Below, piece after piece: positions 1 to 9,923 of a stretch of DNA of 26,872 nucleotides (within the stretch, counting starts at the first letter, position 1; each line of letters starts with the position of its first letter). The position numbers were made by a program, and so were the translations under genes. This stretch comes from Mucidula mucida (lineage: Eukaryota; Basidiomycota; Agaricomycetes; Agaricales; Physalacriaceae), in NCBI GenBank assembly GCA_015501055.1, contig JADNYV010000463.1:1-26872 (forward strand), given 5' to 3'. Below the pieces are notes generated by a model that searched no databases, had not been told where the DNA came from, and saw nothing but the letters and a program-made list of their open reading frames with translations.

Positions 1-761
1 ATCAGCATTCGATGCGCACATCTAAGGCCTACAATGACACATTGTTCTAGAGCAGAAGACAGAGATCTTACGCCGAGTGCCCATGTAGAACAGAAATACC
101 AGAAGATTATCCGCCGCGCGACGTAACCTGTCGACAGTGGCTTCTCCAATGTAAAAAGCAAGAGGCCGCGTTAGGTTTTATTGACGTCAATACGCCAAAG
201 TCGCAAGTTGGCCTGGGGGGAAAGGGCGGGTGTGTGTGTGACCGACGTCGGATCGGAGCTGGATGGACCAGATGCATCGTCGTCGTGCTAGGAAAGACAA
301 CGAGCGATGATCCAAAGGATCCGACTGGAAGCGGACGACGACAGTATGGCGGCCAAGCTTTACACGGCCAGAATCATGATGTTCCTCTTTCTGGGCCACA
401 AAGCGCGCAGTGGTAGTGAGGGAGGTGACGAAAATGCGGCAAGTAGTTAGAAATGGGACGCGAAACACGGACAAATTGGCACGACATGCGCCGGCACTTT
501 TGCCGCGGTCGTGGCGGTTTGTCCAACTCCTCCATGTATCCTATATCAATCCATACGCTCGCTGACTGTCGTAGCGATTGATCCACTCTGTACATGCTTG
601 GGCGCGTACTGTAGCATCATGCCACTCTACCATCTTCTTACCCAAATGGATTGTTCAACGTTTACCAAGGCCGACCCTTCAAAGCTTTTCGGATGGTCGC
701 CCACGCAAAATAGCTCTTCGTAAAATATCAGCTTGATGATGCCTGCCACATAATCTGAGCC
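1..761. other. Non-coding left part of copy A
   Basis: No reading frame here has homology to another part of the window at protein level or convincing splice structure. The stretch includes a short TG run near 231-239 and a 45-nt element (about 441-487) that recurs upstream of the carrier gene. It lies directly 5' of the KL1 pseudogene but shows no start codon for it. Compared with copy B it has lost about a dozen single bases. Confidence 0.6.
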
Positions 762-1917
762 GAAGCATTCACTCCTCCGCTCAATCCCTCTGGTCCTGAT
801 AACGATATCTCTTACAACGGCAAATGGCTTCGCATTTTGCACCGCCTCTCGACGTCAACGACCACGGTACCGTTCTCGCAAAATTGCAAAAAGCTATCGG
901 ATGATAAGCGCAATGCACTCCGAGCGCCTCTATATTCCGGATGGTCCTTCGACGCGACGATAGACCCACATCCCTTCTTGACGCCAACCACGGACGTCGA
1001 GAGATTGCAGAACCGTTCAGGATCAACGCTGCCGAAGGTTTTCGGTTCGTTCTCGACAGACCCCAATGTGCCGAGCACATGCGGCCTGACGAAGAAGAGC
1101 CGCAGTGGTCCCAGGTCTGGCGGACTGAGATCCGGAACGCCCGCGGTGAAGTACTCGCTGCGGTTGCTGTCAAAATCATTCAACCATCTCTCCTCCCCAT
1201 CCGAGCTCGAGGGTACCCGTCGCCAAACGCCTAGTGAAGCACCCTTTCCCGATTATGTGGCCAATGCGAGCATGTAATGTACAGACAGGCTCTTGCGCGT
1301 ACCAGGGACAACTGATCCGTACTACTATGGAACGACAAAGGTGCGTCGAAAAATGAGGAACTCCTTTTTCTCGAACTCACGTATTGTCAGGTCCGCATGC
1401 CTAACAACGAAGGAAGCTCACATCTTGATACTCGAAAGCATTCCTGGAGAAACTTTGTCTACATGGGCTGACAACTGCGAGGCTTCCGACGATAAGGCAA
1501 CACTCATAGAGATGCTTCCAGACATCGCAAGTCCTTCTCCTCCGCCGCATTGAATAAGTATGATGACATACATGGTAGACTGAAGAAATCCTCAAGGCGT
1601 ACAACATTTTACGTTGACGTGGAGTTTTACACCGAGATATCGACCTTGCGAATATAATATGGATTGATAGACAATCATTCTCATCGATTTCGCTGAAAGT
1701 GCACTAGATGTTAGCCAGGAGAGGCAGTGCGAAGAGAAACAGCTCTATCGAGCGGCTACGGTTTTACCTCTCTATTGCGCGCCGTGTACCCCGGCTTCAA
1801 TAAGTTGGCGACTACTAGACAGGGGGGACGAGGGCTCATAGAAAAGCTAGGTTGGCAGAAAGTGGTAAGCGACGATAGTGCCGCGACTTGGACGACGAGT
1901 CGTCGGAGTCAGAGTAA
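762..1917 (+). pseudogene. KL1 kinase-like pseudogene, copy A
   Basis: Degraded paralogue of the intact KL1 gene at 19122-20302, alignable from the EAFTPPLNPS region to the terminal SESE-stop. It has no usable ATG: an in-frame TAA lies just upstream of the first alignable codon. It shares with copy B an 8-nt deletion after the LDRP segment and a TGA replacing a Pro codon at 1615-1617, just before the catalytic loop HRDIDL. On top of that, copy A alone has about a dozen 1-nt indels in this interval that break every frame. These look like sequencing errors, because there are no accompanying substitutions. The GC..AG intron found in the intact gene is also recognisable here. Confidence 0.85.
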
Positions 1918-2040
1918 TCCACGGAGAGTTAATTCGCCATGTAGGTACCAGGTAATGAAAATGTGACTCTCACCCTAGTTGGGCCGATGTCCGCGTCTAA
2001 ACACAACGACGACTCGCTAAGACAATTCGATCTCCGCCCG

Positions 2041-2056
2041 TGTAAACGTACAAAAG
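2041..2056 (+). promoter_or_regulatory. Conserved KL2 upstream element, copy A
   Basis: The 16-nt string TGTAAACGTACAAAAG lies 69 nt before the KL2 ATG at 2126. The identical 16 nt occur 59 nt before the ATG of the intact inverted KL2 gene, although the bases around it have diverged. The ACAAAA part may act as a TATA-like core. That role is inferred from position and conservation only. Confidence 0.5.
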
Positions 2057-2125
2057 CATGCACCACCCGCCTTCCATTGACCTGTGTTTTCAGGTCACCG
2101 TCCGTCTCCCATCGCCTTATCCTGA

Positions 2126-3280
2126 ATGGCTCACTTCACCGTACTTCAATCTTGTCGCATCGCCGCCGACGGGGAGACCGAAGACGGCCAGCCAGTCTTC
2201 AATCCGCCTTTCGACGCAACGAGCGCAGAAGCTATCGCAGCTTTCACAAAGGGCGTTAGGAAGGATGCGAAAGCAGCGCTCCAGTGTCCTCTCCAGAAGG
2301 GATACGACTTTGGGATGCAGCGCTTCGCTTTTACTCCACGTGCACATGCAATTGATGCTCGAGCCTTGCCATCGTTCGCTCAGCCGAATTTCGTCAATCA
2401 AAGTTTCCGTATTTTAGACTTGCGAAGGCGATAGAGTCCGAGGTTGAGTCGGATGAACAGAGGAGGCTCTGTCAAATCTGGGAAGGCCATGTCGACCCAG
2501 CTGGCATCCAAGAACGACGAGTCATTCTGAAAATCTACCAACAATCCGCGATTCCACTTCCCCGCCTAGACTCGGACCATCCGTTGATGGAATTCGACAC
2601 TCGCCGTCAACTAGCAGGCGGAGAGACGTTAGCATACGAGCGCCTCTTTGAAGTACAAGGCAAGACTATTCCGTACATGTTTGGGATATTTGAGGTACGT
2701 CCATGTTCCATCGCAATAGTCCTCTAATATCTCCTGTCAAGGTGGATATGCCTAACGAGAAGGCTTACATCCTAGTCTTGGAGTACATCGAGGGCTTCAC
2801 GCTTTACCAGTTGGCCAACGCATTCTCCGAGGAGGATCCAGAACATGATGGGGACTCAGTTCTTGCGAACGCCATATTATGCTCTACAAGAGATTGGTAA
2901 GCGAAGTTTGAACAAATATTGCCGAAGACTACTAACCTCATGCATGAGCTCTAGGAACCACTGAGCTTCGCGGTGTTGCAGACCTTTCATGATTGTGGTA
3001 TCGCCCACAAAAAGATGCATCTCAGTAACATTATCATTGTATCGCCTGTGCAAAACCTGGACCTAACCAATCCGAATGCCTTGAACATCGATCGTGATTT
3101 CAGTGCGGTCATCCAATCTCCACAGTCACAGTCTACTAAGGTCAAGGGTTGAATGGCAAGACTAGAGATATGGATAGAGAAGGGATTACTAGTAACCTCG
3201 GGGCGTGTTGTGACATCCATGGTGCTGTCGTAGCGAAGGCGATGGAAGAAGCGACGGAGAACGCGAGAATTGGTCGATAA
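2126..3280 (+). pseudogene. KL2 pseudokinase-like pseudogene, copy A
   Basis: Starts MAHFTVLQSC and follows the intact KL2 gene (12873-14094) throughout, including introns at about 2695-2741 and 2897-2954. A 2-nt insertion (extra TT at about 2412-2415) after NQSFRI, a lost base near 2860 (GATTCT became GTTCT) and further indels after the DFSAVI segment destroy the frame. All are shared with copy B. Kinase-like landmarks are still visible: the VILKIY beta-3 Lys segment, MPNEKAYILVLEYIEG hinge, and HKKMHLSN loop with Lys at the catalytic Asp position. It begins 208 nt after the KL1 pseudogene on the same strand. Confidence 0.85.
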
Positions 3281-3481
3281 TGGAAGGTGTTATGGAAAGA
3301 CGTGTTAGCAATTTGTTTGTGAACGAGAGCATTTAACATCCTTCCGTCGGTCCTCAACCCGCGTGAGTGAAGAGATGGTGATTATGAAAAAATCAAAGAA
3401 AACACCTGGAAGCTAGACCAGGAACCAATTGTCTTGGAAGGACAGCGCAGGAGGAGGAGAAGGGTGACAGTAACTTTAACT

Positions 3482-3612
3482 CTCGAGGTCTCCGTAGCTT
3501 CTTCCGTAGCCGCCGCTACGACAGCGTCCTGACTGTCACTACACGCCCTGATGTTACTACTTATCTTCTCACTATCAATTTCTTCTGTCGCGTCATTCAG
3601 CTCTTGATCGCG
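3482..3612 (-). pseudogene. Inverted KL2 C-terminal remnant, copy A
   Basis: Read on the minus strand this encodes ELNDATEEIDSEKI and ACSDSQDAVVAAATEEATE. These match KLNDETKEMDREGI and ACCDSHGAVVAAAMKEATE near the C-terminus of the intact KL2 protein. The matching DNA in the intact locus is about 12925-13045. Similarity stops on both sides. The fragment lies about 200 nt beyond, and facing, the KL2 pseudogene, so the two form a convergent imperfect inverted repeat. It has no start or splice structure of its own. Confidence 0.75.
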
Positions 3613-3974
3613 ATGTGCCTTCCCGGAACGAAAATGGGAAAGGAAGAGAACAATAGGGCACTGGGAGTGATGAGGCCGCAAAGGCGTTCCACAATCGGCG
3701 CTGATACGCACGGTAGACATGTTGATAGTCCATCGACTACATATTAGAAATCGACCGTTGAGAATTGAGAGCTGAGGGGCGTCATGTCAGAAGTCGAGCT
3801 AGCACTTTCCTCCAGCGTATATCGTCGCCTCCCAAGATGGCGGGAAGAAAGAAGGGGTGATACTAACACGGCGTTGTTCAGTCACGAGTTGGATCATCTG
3901 TATTCAAGGAATCGAATAAATATGGGATATATAGTACAACGTCATCATAAAATCAGTACGAAGGAAGAAATTGA
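3613..3974. other. Spacer between KL2 remnant and zinc-finger gene, copy A
   Basis: No gene or recognised element. Short open frames here have no support. The spacer contains the 3' flank of the zinc-finger gene, which is transcribed toward it. Identical in copy B (9562-9923). Confidence 0.5.
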
Positions 3975-5308
3975 TCACTTCTTATTACTCTTTTGAGCCT
4001 GAGCTTTCTTCGCCTCCTCCCATGTCTGTTCGCCATTGGGACAGACGTCCGCTTCCAAGTGTCGTGTGTAGGCATCAGACCTGCTGAAATGTTTCTTGCA
4101 ACAGGAGCACCACCCGGCAGTGAAATGGGATCTATGCCAATGTTTGAGGTTTGGTGTATCCGAATCGCAGGCCTCCCAAAGACACTTCTTCGGTTGGGCG
4201 TTGAGGTGTACTCTCTTGAAATGGTCGTCCTCGTCCGTCTCCGTCTTCTCGGTCTTGAAGATATACCCGCAGGTGCTCCCATCCTTCAATTTCCAAAGAC
4301 ATTTTTCCGGTTGATTCATAATTTGGTACGCGTTTGTCGGACCAGTCGACGGAAGAAGGAATAATCTATTACATTGTCAGATCTGGGATTAAGGAAAAAG
4401 AGGAGTCTCACGCACTGAGCATCGTCTAATATAGTCTGTCGTACTCTTTTGGCCTTCTTTCTGCCTTTTCCTTGGCCAGGCGCGCTGATAAGGAGTCAAG
4501 TCCCAATCTCATCACGGCCAAAAAGGAGCTCACCTCTGGCGCTTTCTCTTTGCGTTCTTTGTGGGCGGGGCAGGGATGTCCGACGCGGGAAAGCGTTGGT
4601 CGTCAGAGTCAACAAGAAGAGCGCCATACTGGACAGCACTCGTCATTTCCGGATCCACCCATCCTGGAGGTGGGCCGGGTGGGGGATTATAAACTCTGGG
4701 CAGGGACTTGAGCAGGTGAGAGAACTCCTCAGGGAGCAGGTATCCTCGAGGAGGTACGTTCTCCTTCATCTCAGGGAAGTAATGGCCGGCGCTGGCCGCT
4801 AGTCCCAGTGAGTCGGACAATGGTGTCTCTGTACCGGACAAAGAAAGATGAGGGTAGGCGTACTCGTAATCGACATCTCCATCGACTAATGGGTTATGCC
4901 CGGGCCACCAGGCAGGGAATATTGCCTCGGAATCATCAATGGACGGGGTTGGTTGTGATGATGAGGGTTGGAGACTCATGCTCGACGATGAGCTCCCCAC
5001 AACCGGGTAGGGCTCATTGAAGGACGCATAAGATTGGTCCTGTGAGAAGCCAGAGAGGCCGGCGGTGGAGTCGAAGGGGGCATTGTCCAGAACACGAGAC
5101 AATGGGTTTTCGGGGCGGCGCGAAGTCGACGCGACTTGGGATGACATGGTTAGTTCTTGACTCTCTTTTGAGTGTCTGGAAGGGTAGTTGTTGGAGGCAA
5201 GAGAGCGGGTCATTCTAAAAAGACAATGCACGCTCAATTCAGCGTCGAGTGGCCCACAGAATAATGCACTCACTTTGATTGCTCGCCTTCGATCTCCTCT
5301 CGAAGCAT
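3975..5308 (-). CDS. C2H2-type zinc-finger protein with Ser/Pro-rich N-terminus, copy A
   Basis: Four-exon model: 5308-5274, 5214-4534, 4484-4416 and 4365-3975, with introns of 59, 49 and 50 nt and all frames continuous, giving 391 residues. Residues up to about 230 are rich in Ser, Pro and acidic residues. A basic stretch (NAKRKRQ, then GKGRKKAKRVRQ, about 233-250) looks like a nuclear localisation signal. From about 284 come three Cys/His clusters: CLWKLKDGSTC with HFKRVH, then CLWEAC with HWHRSH, then CSCCKKHF with RHLEADVC (C2HC). A role as a nuclear DNA-binding regulator is inferred. No named family was recognised. ATGs at 5213 and 5147 are alternative starts. The short first exon is favoured because its copy-B differences are mostly silent and it splices in frame. 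It is the only intact gene in the unit. Confidence 0.75.
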
Positions 5309-5925
5309 TGTTAATAATGGTGGTATAACTATGTGTCGATAAACGGAGTATGGCGTGTGAGTGACGGGTGACAGTACAATGATTGTGGACGACAAGAGCA
5401 AGGATTGACAGAGCGAATTCCACTGGATCTCGGTCATGTGACAGACAATGGGCAACGGCTTTAACGCCGTTAAGCGTAGGATTGCCAACAGTAAGAAATA
5501 CCTTTCCTATCTCAGATGTAGATTCAGATCCTTTGAAGCTCGGCTGCAGGATGTGCATGGTATCACAAGGGATACACCCTCCGCTCGGCGGTCAGAAGGC
5601 CCGGTGCTAGTAGCGAGCTTCTGTCAGAGGCGCCGCCTTTGCTCTCGGCCTGACAATGTCGAATAATTCGAAATCATCAGTTCGAGCGACTTTGGCCAAG
5701 CAGAACGTATCCAGAGCCAAAAAAGTATTATGCGCCACATACCGGCACCCCTGGGCAAATGTCGACGTCTGATCCATTCATCCACGTTAAGTTCAGACTA
5801 CTAAATGACAGGAAATATTCTGGCGCATTTCATTAGCAAGATATCTTGACTAGAAATCGATACGCACATCTAGACTACAAAATGGCAGGAAATATTCTGG
5901 CTCGTGCTATCAGCAAGAAATTTTC
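5309..5925. other. Right end of copy A
   Basis: Upstream flank of the zinc-finger gene and unit junction. No convincing gene. Open frames on either strand are not conserved in copy B beyond what the DNA similarity explains. It carries the truncated direct repeat described at 5795-5992. Differences from copy B (substitutions of a few percent) are much denser here than anywhere left of 4643. Confidence 0.5.
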
Positions 5926-5992
5926 ATCAGCATTCGATGCGCACATCTAAGGCCTACAATGACACATCTGTTCTAGAGCAGAAGACAGAGAT
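5795..5992 (+). repeat. Imperfect direct repeat across the A/B junction (short form)
   Basis: Two tandem elements beginning AGACTAC(T/A)AAATG and continuing through GCAGGAAATATTCTGG-like bases to GCACATCTA. The first is 5795-5871, the second starts at 5872 and runs into copy B. The first lacks a 44-nt tail that its counterpart in copy B retains. The pair spans the point where one unit ends and the next begins. Confidence 0.7.
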
Positions 5993-6699
5993 CTTACGCC
6001 GAGTGCCCATGTAGAACAGAAATACCAGAAGATTATCCGCCGCGCGACGTAACCTGTCGACAGTGGCTTCTCCAATGTAAAAAGAGCAAGAGGCCGCGTT
6101 AGGTTCTTATTGACGTCAATACGCCAAAGTCGCAAGTTGGCCTGGGCGGGGAAAGGGCGGGTGTGTGTGTGACCGACGTCGGATCGGAGCTGGATGGACC
6201 AGATGCATCGTCGTCGTGCTAGGAAAGACAACGAGCGATGATCCAAAGGATCCGACTGGAAGCGGACGACGACAGTATGGCGGCCCAAGCTTTACACGGC
6301 CAGAATCATGATGTTCCTCTTTCTGGGCCACAAAGCGCGCAGTGGTAGTGAGGGAGGTGACGAAAAATGCGGCAAGTAGTTAGAAATGGGACGCGAAAAC
6401 ACGGACAAATTGGCACGACATGCCGCCGGCACTTTTGCCCGCGGTCGTGGCGGTTTGTCCAACTCCTCCATGTATCCTATATCAATCCATACGCTCGCTG
6501 ACTGTCGTAGCGATTGATCCACTCTGTACATGCTTGGGCGCGTACTGTAGCATCAGTGCCACTCTACCATCTTCTTACCCAAATGGATTGTTCAACGTTT
6601 ACCAAGGCCGACCCTTCAAAGCTTTTCGGATGGTCGCCCACGCAAAATAGCTCTTCGTAAAATATCAGCTTGATGATGCCTGCCACATAATCTGAGCCC
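5926..6699. other. Non-coding left part of copy B
   Basis: Same content as 1-761 with better base accuracy. No gene is supported. It includes a TG run near 6162-6170 and the 45-nt element at 6387-6431 shared with the region upstream of the mitochondrial carrier. Parts recur, diverged, at 11920-12605. Confidence 0.6.
6387..6431 (+). repeat. Dispersed 45-nt element, unit copy
   Basis: Matches 17127-17171 with three mismatches, starting TGGGACGCGAAAACACGGAC and ending GCCGCCGGCA. It is also present in copy A. The flanks on both sides are unrelated. Its nature is unknown: it may be a fragment of an old mobile element or a shared regulatory or untranslated segment. Confidence 0.7.
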
Positions 6700-7866
6700 G
6701 AAGCATTCACTCCTCCGCTCAATCCCTCTGGTCCTGATAACGATATCTCTTACAACGGCAAATGGCTTCCGCATTTTGCACCGCCTCTCGACGTCAACGA
6801 CCACGGTACCGTTCTCGCAAATTGCAAAAAGCTATCGGATGATAAGCGCAATGCACTCCGAGCGCCTCTATATTCCGGATGGTCCTTCGACGCGACGATA
6901 GACCCACATCCCCTTCTTGACGCCAACCACGGACGTCGAGAGATTGCAGAACCGTTCAGGATCAACGCTGCCGAAGGTTTTCGGTTCGTTCTCGACAGAC
7001 CCCAATGTGCCCGAGCACATGCGGCCTGACGAAGAAGAGCCGCAGTGGTCCCAGGTCTGGCGGACTGAGATCCGGAACGCCCGCGGTGAAGTACTCGCTG
7101 CGGTTGCTGTCAAAATCATTCAACCATCTCTCCTCCCCCATCCGAGCTCGAGGGTACCCGTCGCCAAACGCCTAGTGAAGCACACCTTTCCCGATTATGT
7201 GGCCAATGCCGAGCATGTAATGTACAGACAGGCTCTTGCGCGTAACCAGGGACAACTGATCCCGTACTACTATGGAACGACAAAGGTGCGTCGAAAAATG
7301 AGGAACTCCTTTTTCTCGAACTCACGTATTGTCAGGTCCGCATGCCTAACAACGAAGAAGCTCACATCTTGATACTCGAAAGCATTCCTGGAGAAACTTT
7401 GTCTACATGGGCTGACAACTGCGAGGCTTCCGACGATAAGGCAACACTCATAGAGATGCTTCCAGACATCGCAAGTCCTTCTCCTCCGCCCGCATTGAAT
7501 AAGTACTGATGACATACATGGTAGACTGAAGAAATCCTCAAGGCGTACAACATTTTACGTTGACGTGGAGTTTTACACCGAGATATCGACCTTGCGAATA
7601 TAATATGGATTGATAGACAAATCATTCTCATCGATTTCGCTGAAAGTGCACTAGATGTTAGCCAGGAGAGGCAGTGCGAAGAGAAACAGCTCTATCGAGC
7701 GGCTACGGTTTTACCTCTCTATTGCCGCGCCGTGTACCCCGGCTTCAATAAGTTGGCGACTACTAGACAGGGGGGACGAGGGCTCATAGAAAAGCTAGGT
7801 TGGCAGAAAGTGGTAAGCGACGATAGTGCCGCCGACTTGGACGACGAGTCGTCGGAGTCAGAGTAA
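6700..7866 (+). pseudogene. KL1 kinase-like pseudogene, copy B
   Basis: Cleaner copy of the KL1 pseudogene. From EAFTPPLNPS it follows the intact KL1 gene: YNGKWLPHFAPP, then GWSFDATIDPHPLL, then EEEPQWSQVW, then AAVAVKIIQPSLLP with the beta-3 Lys, then HRDIDLANIIW and LIDFAESA. Disabling lesions are an upstream in-frame TAA with no ATG, an 8-nt deletion after LDRP (about 7000) and a TGA at 7561-7563 where the intact gene has CCA. The third exon runs to TAA at 7864-7866. Introns at about 7286-7335 (GT..AG) and about 7471-7524 (GC..AG) align with those of the intact gene. The lesions are shared with copy A, so loss of function predates the duplication. Confidence 0.88.
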
Positions 7867-7989
7867 TCCACGGAGAGTTAATTCGCCATGTAGGTACCAG
7901 GTAATGAAAATGTGACTCTCACCCTAGTTGGGCCGATGTCCGCGTCTAAACACAACGACGACTCGCTAAGACAATTCGATCTCCGCCCG

Positions 7990-8005
7990 TGTAAACGTAC
8001 AAAAG
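7990..8005 (+). promoter_or_regulatory. Conserved KL2 upstream element, copy B
   Basis: Same 16 nt as at 2041-2056, lying 69 nt before the KL2 ATG at 8075. Kept in both pseudogene copies and in the intact inverted gene. Confidence 0.5.
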
Positions 8006-8074
8006 CATGCACCACCCGCCTTCCATTGACCTGTGTTTTCAGGTCACCGTCCGTCTCCCATCGCCTTATCCTGA

Positions 8075-9229
8075 ATGGCTCACTTCACCGTACTTCAATC
8101 TTGTCGCATCGCCGCCGACGGGGAGACCGAAGACGGCCAGCCAGTCTTCAATCCGCCTTTCGACGCAACGAGCGCAGAAGCTATCGCAGCTTTCACAAAG
8201 GGCGTTAGGAAGGATGCGAAAGCAGCGCTCCAGTGTCCTCTCCAGAAGGGATACGACTTTGGGATGCAGCGCTTCGCTTTTACTCCACGTGCACATGCAA
8301 TTGATGCTCGAGCCTTGCCATCGTTCGCTCAGCCGAATTTCGTCAATCAAAGTTTCCGTATTTTAGACTTGCGAAGGCGATAGAGTCCGAGGTTGAGTCG
8401 GATGAACAGAGGAGGCTCTGTCAAATCTGGGAAGGCCATGTCGACCCAGCTGGCATCCAAGAACGACGAGTCATTCTGAAAATCTACCAACAATCCGCGA
8501 TTCCACTTCCCCGCCTAGACTCGGACCATCCGTTGATGGAATTCGACACTCGCCGTCAACTAGCAGGCGGAGAGACGTTAGCATACGAGCGCCTCTTTGA
8601 AGTACAAGGCAAGACTATTCCGTACATGTTTGGGATATTTGAGGTACGTCCATGTTCCATCGCAATAGTCCTCTAATATCTCCTGTCAAGGTGGATATGC
8701 CTAACGAGAAGGCTTACATCCTAGTCTTGGAGTACATCGAGGGCTTCACGCTTTACCAGTTGGCCAACGCATTCTCCGAGGAGGATCCAGAACATGATGG
8801 GGACTCAGTTCTTGCGAACGCCATATTATGCTCTACAAGAGATTGGTAAGCGAAGTTTGAACAAATATTGCCGAAGACTACTAACCTCATGCATGAGCTC
8901 TAGGAACCACTGAGCTTCGCGGTGTTGCAGACCTTTCATGATTGTGGTATCGCCCACAAAAAGATGCATCTCAGTAACATTATCATTGTATCGCCTGTGC
9001 AAAACCTGGACCTAACCAATCCGAATGCCTTGAACATCGATCGTGATTTCAGTGCGGTCATCCAATCTCCACAGTCACAGTCTACTAAGGTCAAGGGTTG
9101 AATGGCAAGACTAGAGATATGGATAGAGAAGGGATTACTAGTAACCTCGGGGCGTGTTGTGACATCCATGGTGCTGTCGTAGCGAAGGCGATGGAAGAAG
9201 CGACGGAGAACGCGAGAATTGGTCGATAA
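8075..9229 (+). pseudogene. KL2 pseudokinase-like pseudogene, copy B
   Basis: Base-for-base equivalent of the copy A KL2 pseudogene, with the same TT insertion (about 8361), the same lost base near 8809 and the same C-terminal indels. The intact paralogue at 12873-14094 lacks all of these. Landmarks such as the YDFGMQRF segment, the VILKIY Lys, LVLEYIEGFTLYQLAN and the HKKMHLSN loop remain legible across frames. It is tandem to, and 208 nt from, the KL1 pseudogene. Identity with copy A over more than 2.6 kb means either a very recent duplication, a conversion tract or an assembly artefact. Confidence 0.85.
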
Positions 9230-9430
9230 TGGAAGGTGTTATGGAAAGACGTGTTAGCAATTTGTTTGTGAACGAGAGCATTTAACATCCTTCCGTCGGT
9301 CCTCAACCCGCGTGAGTGAAGAGATGGTGATTATGAAAAAATCAAAGAAAACACCTGGAAGCTAGACCAGGAACCAATTGTCTTGGAAGGACAGCGCAGG
9401 AGGAGGAGAAGGGTGACAGTAACTTTAACT

Positions 9431-9561
9431 CTCGAGGTCTCCGTAGCTTCTTCCGTAGCCGCCGCTACGACAGCGTCCTGACTGTCACTACACGCCCTGA
9501 TGTTACTACTTATCTTCTCACTATCAATTTCTTCTGTCGCGTCATTCAGCTCTTGATCGCG
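9431..9561 (-). pseudogene. Inverted KL2 C-terminal remnant, copy B
   Basis: Identical to the fragment at 3482-3612. It encodes a decayed version of the KL2 C-terminal DETKEMDREGI and DSHGAVVAAAMKEATE segments on the minus strand, facing the KL2 pseudogene. Confidence 0.75.
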
Positions 9562-9923
9562 ATGTGCCTTCCCGGAACGAAAATGGGAAAGGAAGAGAAC
9601 AATAGGGCACTGGGAGTGATGAGGCCGCAAAGGCGTTCCACAATCGGCGCTGATACGCACGGTAGACATGTTGATAGTCCATCGACTACATATTAGAAAT
9701 CGACCGTTGAGAATTGAGAGCTGAGGGGCGTCATGTCAGAAGTCGAGCTAGCACTTTCCTCCAGCGTATATCGTCGCCTCCCAAGATGGCGGGAAGAAAG
9801 AAGGGGTGATACTAACACGGCGTTGTTCAGTCACGAGTTGGATCATCTGTATTCAAGGAATCGAATAAATATGGGATATATAGTACAACGTCATCATAAA
9901 ATCAGTACGAAGGAAGAAATTGA
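9562..9923. other. Spacer between KL2 remnant and zinc-finger gene, copy B
   Basis: No gene or recognised element. Identical to 3613-3974 and includes the 3' flank of the zinc-finger gene of copy B. Confidence 0.5.

Larger units (their letters stand above)
1..5925 (+). repeat. Tandem unit, copy A (left end may lie outside the window)
   Basis: Direct copy of 5926-11919. It contains, in order, a non-coding left part, KL1 pseudogene, KL2 pseudogene, inverted KL2 remnant and zinc-finger gene. Position 1 aligns with 5926, and by position 1963 the offset has grown to 5949 because copy A has lost many single bases. From 1963 to 4642 the copies are identical by eye. From 4643 to the end they differ by scattered substitutions and by a 44-nt segment present only in B. 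The duplication itself is plain in the sequence. Whether it is a real tandem duplication or two haplotypes or reads joined in assembly cannot be decided here. Confidence 0.95.

Noticed and set aside
231..239. TG-rich run as a microsatellite or regulatory tract
   Set aside because: Only about nine bases long in each unit copy, too short to call.
4449..4802. Plus-strand open frame opposite the zinc-finger gene, also in copy B
   Set aside because: It is antisense to a better supported spliced gene and has no start context, splice sites or recognised similarity.
5309..5558. Long minus-strand frame extending the zinc-finger gene upstream without an intron
   Set aside because: It crosses a clear GTGAGT..TTTTAG intron (5215-5273), and changes between copies A and B shift it. 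The spliced 12-codon exon fits better.
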